DNA of 64,000 bases. Origin: Pseudomonadales bacterium (GTDB lineage: Bacteria; Pseudomonadota; Gammaproteobacteria; Pseudomonadales; Azotimanducaceae). This document shows, one piece after another, positions 63,985-64,000 of this stretch. The notes under the pieces were generated by a model, which had not been told where the DNA came from, did no database searches, and saw only the letters and a list, made by a program, of their open reading frames with translations. Position 1 is the stretch's first letter. Every line of letters begins with the position of its first letter. The stretch covers positions 1,211,072 through 1,275,071 of the forward strand of contig JAEPOO010000001.1 in NCBI GenBank assembly GCA_017642855.1, read 5' to 3'. The translations under genes and the position numbers were made by a program.

Positions 63985-64000
63985 ATCAAGACCACTTCGC

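Noticed and set aside
1..64000. CRISPR arrays, insertion sequences, prophage, rRNA or tRNA genes
   Set aside because: No repeat-spacer pattern, transposase, integrase, or tRNA/rRNA-like sequence was found while reading the gaps.

Overview
The window is ordinary chromosomal DNA from a Gram-negative bacterium, most likely an uncultured marine-type gammaproteobacterium of the broad Pseudomonas/Cellvibrio-like group. The evidence is gene order. The blocks exbB-exbD-msbA/lpxK-ycaR-kdsB-...-murB next to rne-rluC, and holB-tmk-mltG-fabF-acpP-fabG-fabD-rpmF-yceD-maf, are gammaproteobacterial arrangements. fabA-fabB, PhoB/PhoR, RNase E (catalytic and zinc residues at the E. coli positions) and lipid A genes agree. 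There are no rRNA or tRNA genes, insertion sequences, prophage genes or CRISPR arrays. Genes are tightly packed, often with overlapping ends.

Layout. 1-7.5 kb: acyl-CoA dehydrogenase (partial), moaA, a permuted papain-like (YiiX) protein, a lone murF, an acyl-CoA ligase, a HAD phosphatase and sppA. 7.5-11.5 kb: a two-gene DNA-repair operon (Cas4/RecB-like nuclease fused to an XPD-type helicase, plus a FAN1-like VRR-NUC nuclease) behind a LexA box. 11.5-18.5 kb: lipoprotein, map, MATE exporter, phoR/phoB, fabB/fabA. 18.7-23.4 kb: lpxA, HAD, galE, galK, a membrane-anchored propeller-like protein. 23.4-27.2 kb: a three-subunit molybdenum hydroxylase with a MoaD/ThiS-like protein. 27.3-31.2 kb: a small helical protein, GNAT, circularly permuted ATP-grasp, alpha-E protein and the proteasome-like peptidase Anbu, which is the predicted peptide-modification system of the amidoligase literature, here without a transglutaminase in view. 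31.2-40 kb: pilZ, holB, tmk, mltG, the fab cluster (no fabH, plsX or pabC), rpmF, yceD, maf, rluC. 40-52 kb: rne with a structured leader, murB, an SDR, a two-gene selenoprotein/thioredoxin-like unit, kdsB, ycaR, an MsbA-LpxK fusion, exbD, exbB. 52-57.7 kb: CoA-transferase, MaoC-type hydratase, D-threonine-aldolase-like enzyme, CDF metal exporter, LhgO-like oxidase. 58-64 kb: a small unknown gene behind two LexA boxes, clpB with a heat-shock promoter, greB, hisC, a DUF2244 protein, tesB.

The most notable signals are: (1) an in-frame UGA in a U-G-S-C motif followed by a SECIS-like hairpin, giving a UGSC-family selenoprotein paired with a thioredoxin-like protein; (2) two tandem LexA boxes with consensus arms in front of an unrecognised 102-residue protein; (3) a LexA box in front of the crosslink-repair-type nuclease/helicase pair; (4) a single-chain MsbA-LpxK fusion; (5) kdsB with no ATG/GTG/TTG start, where the usual ATGA overlap reads ATAA.
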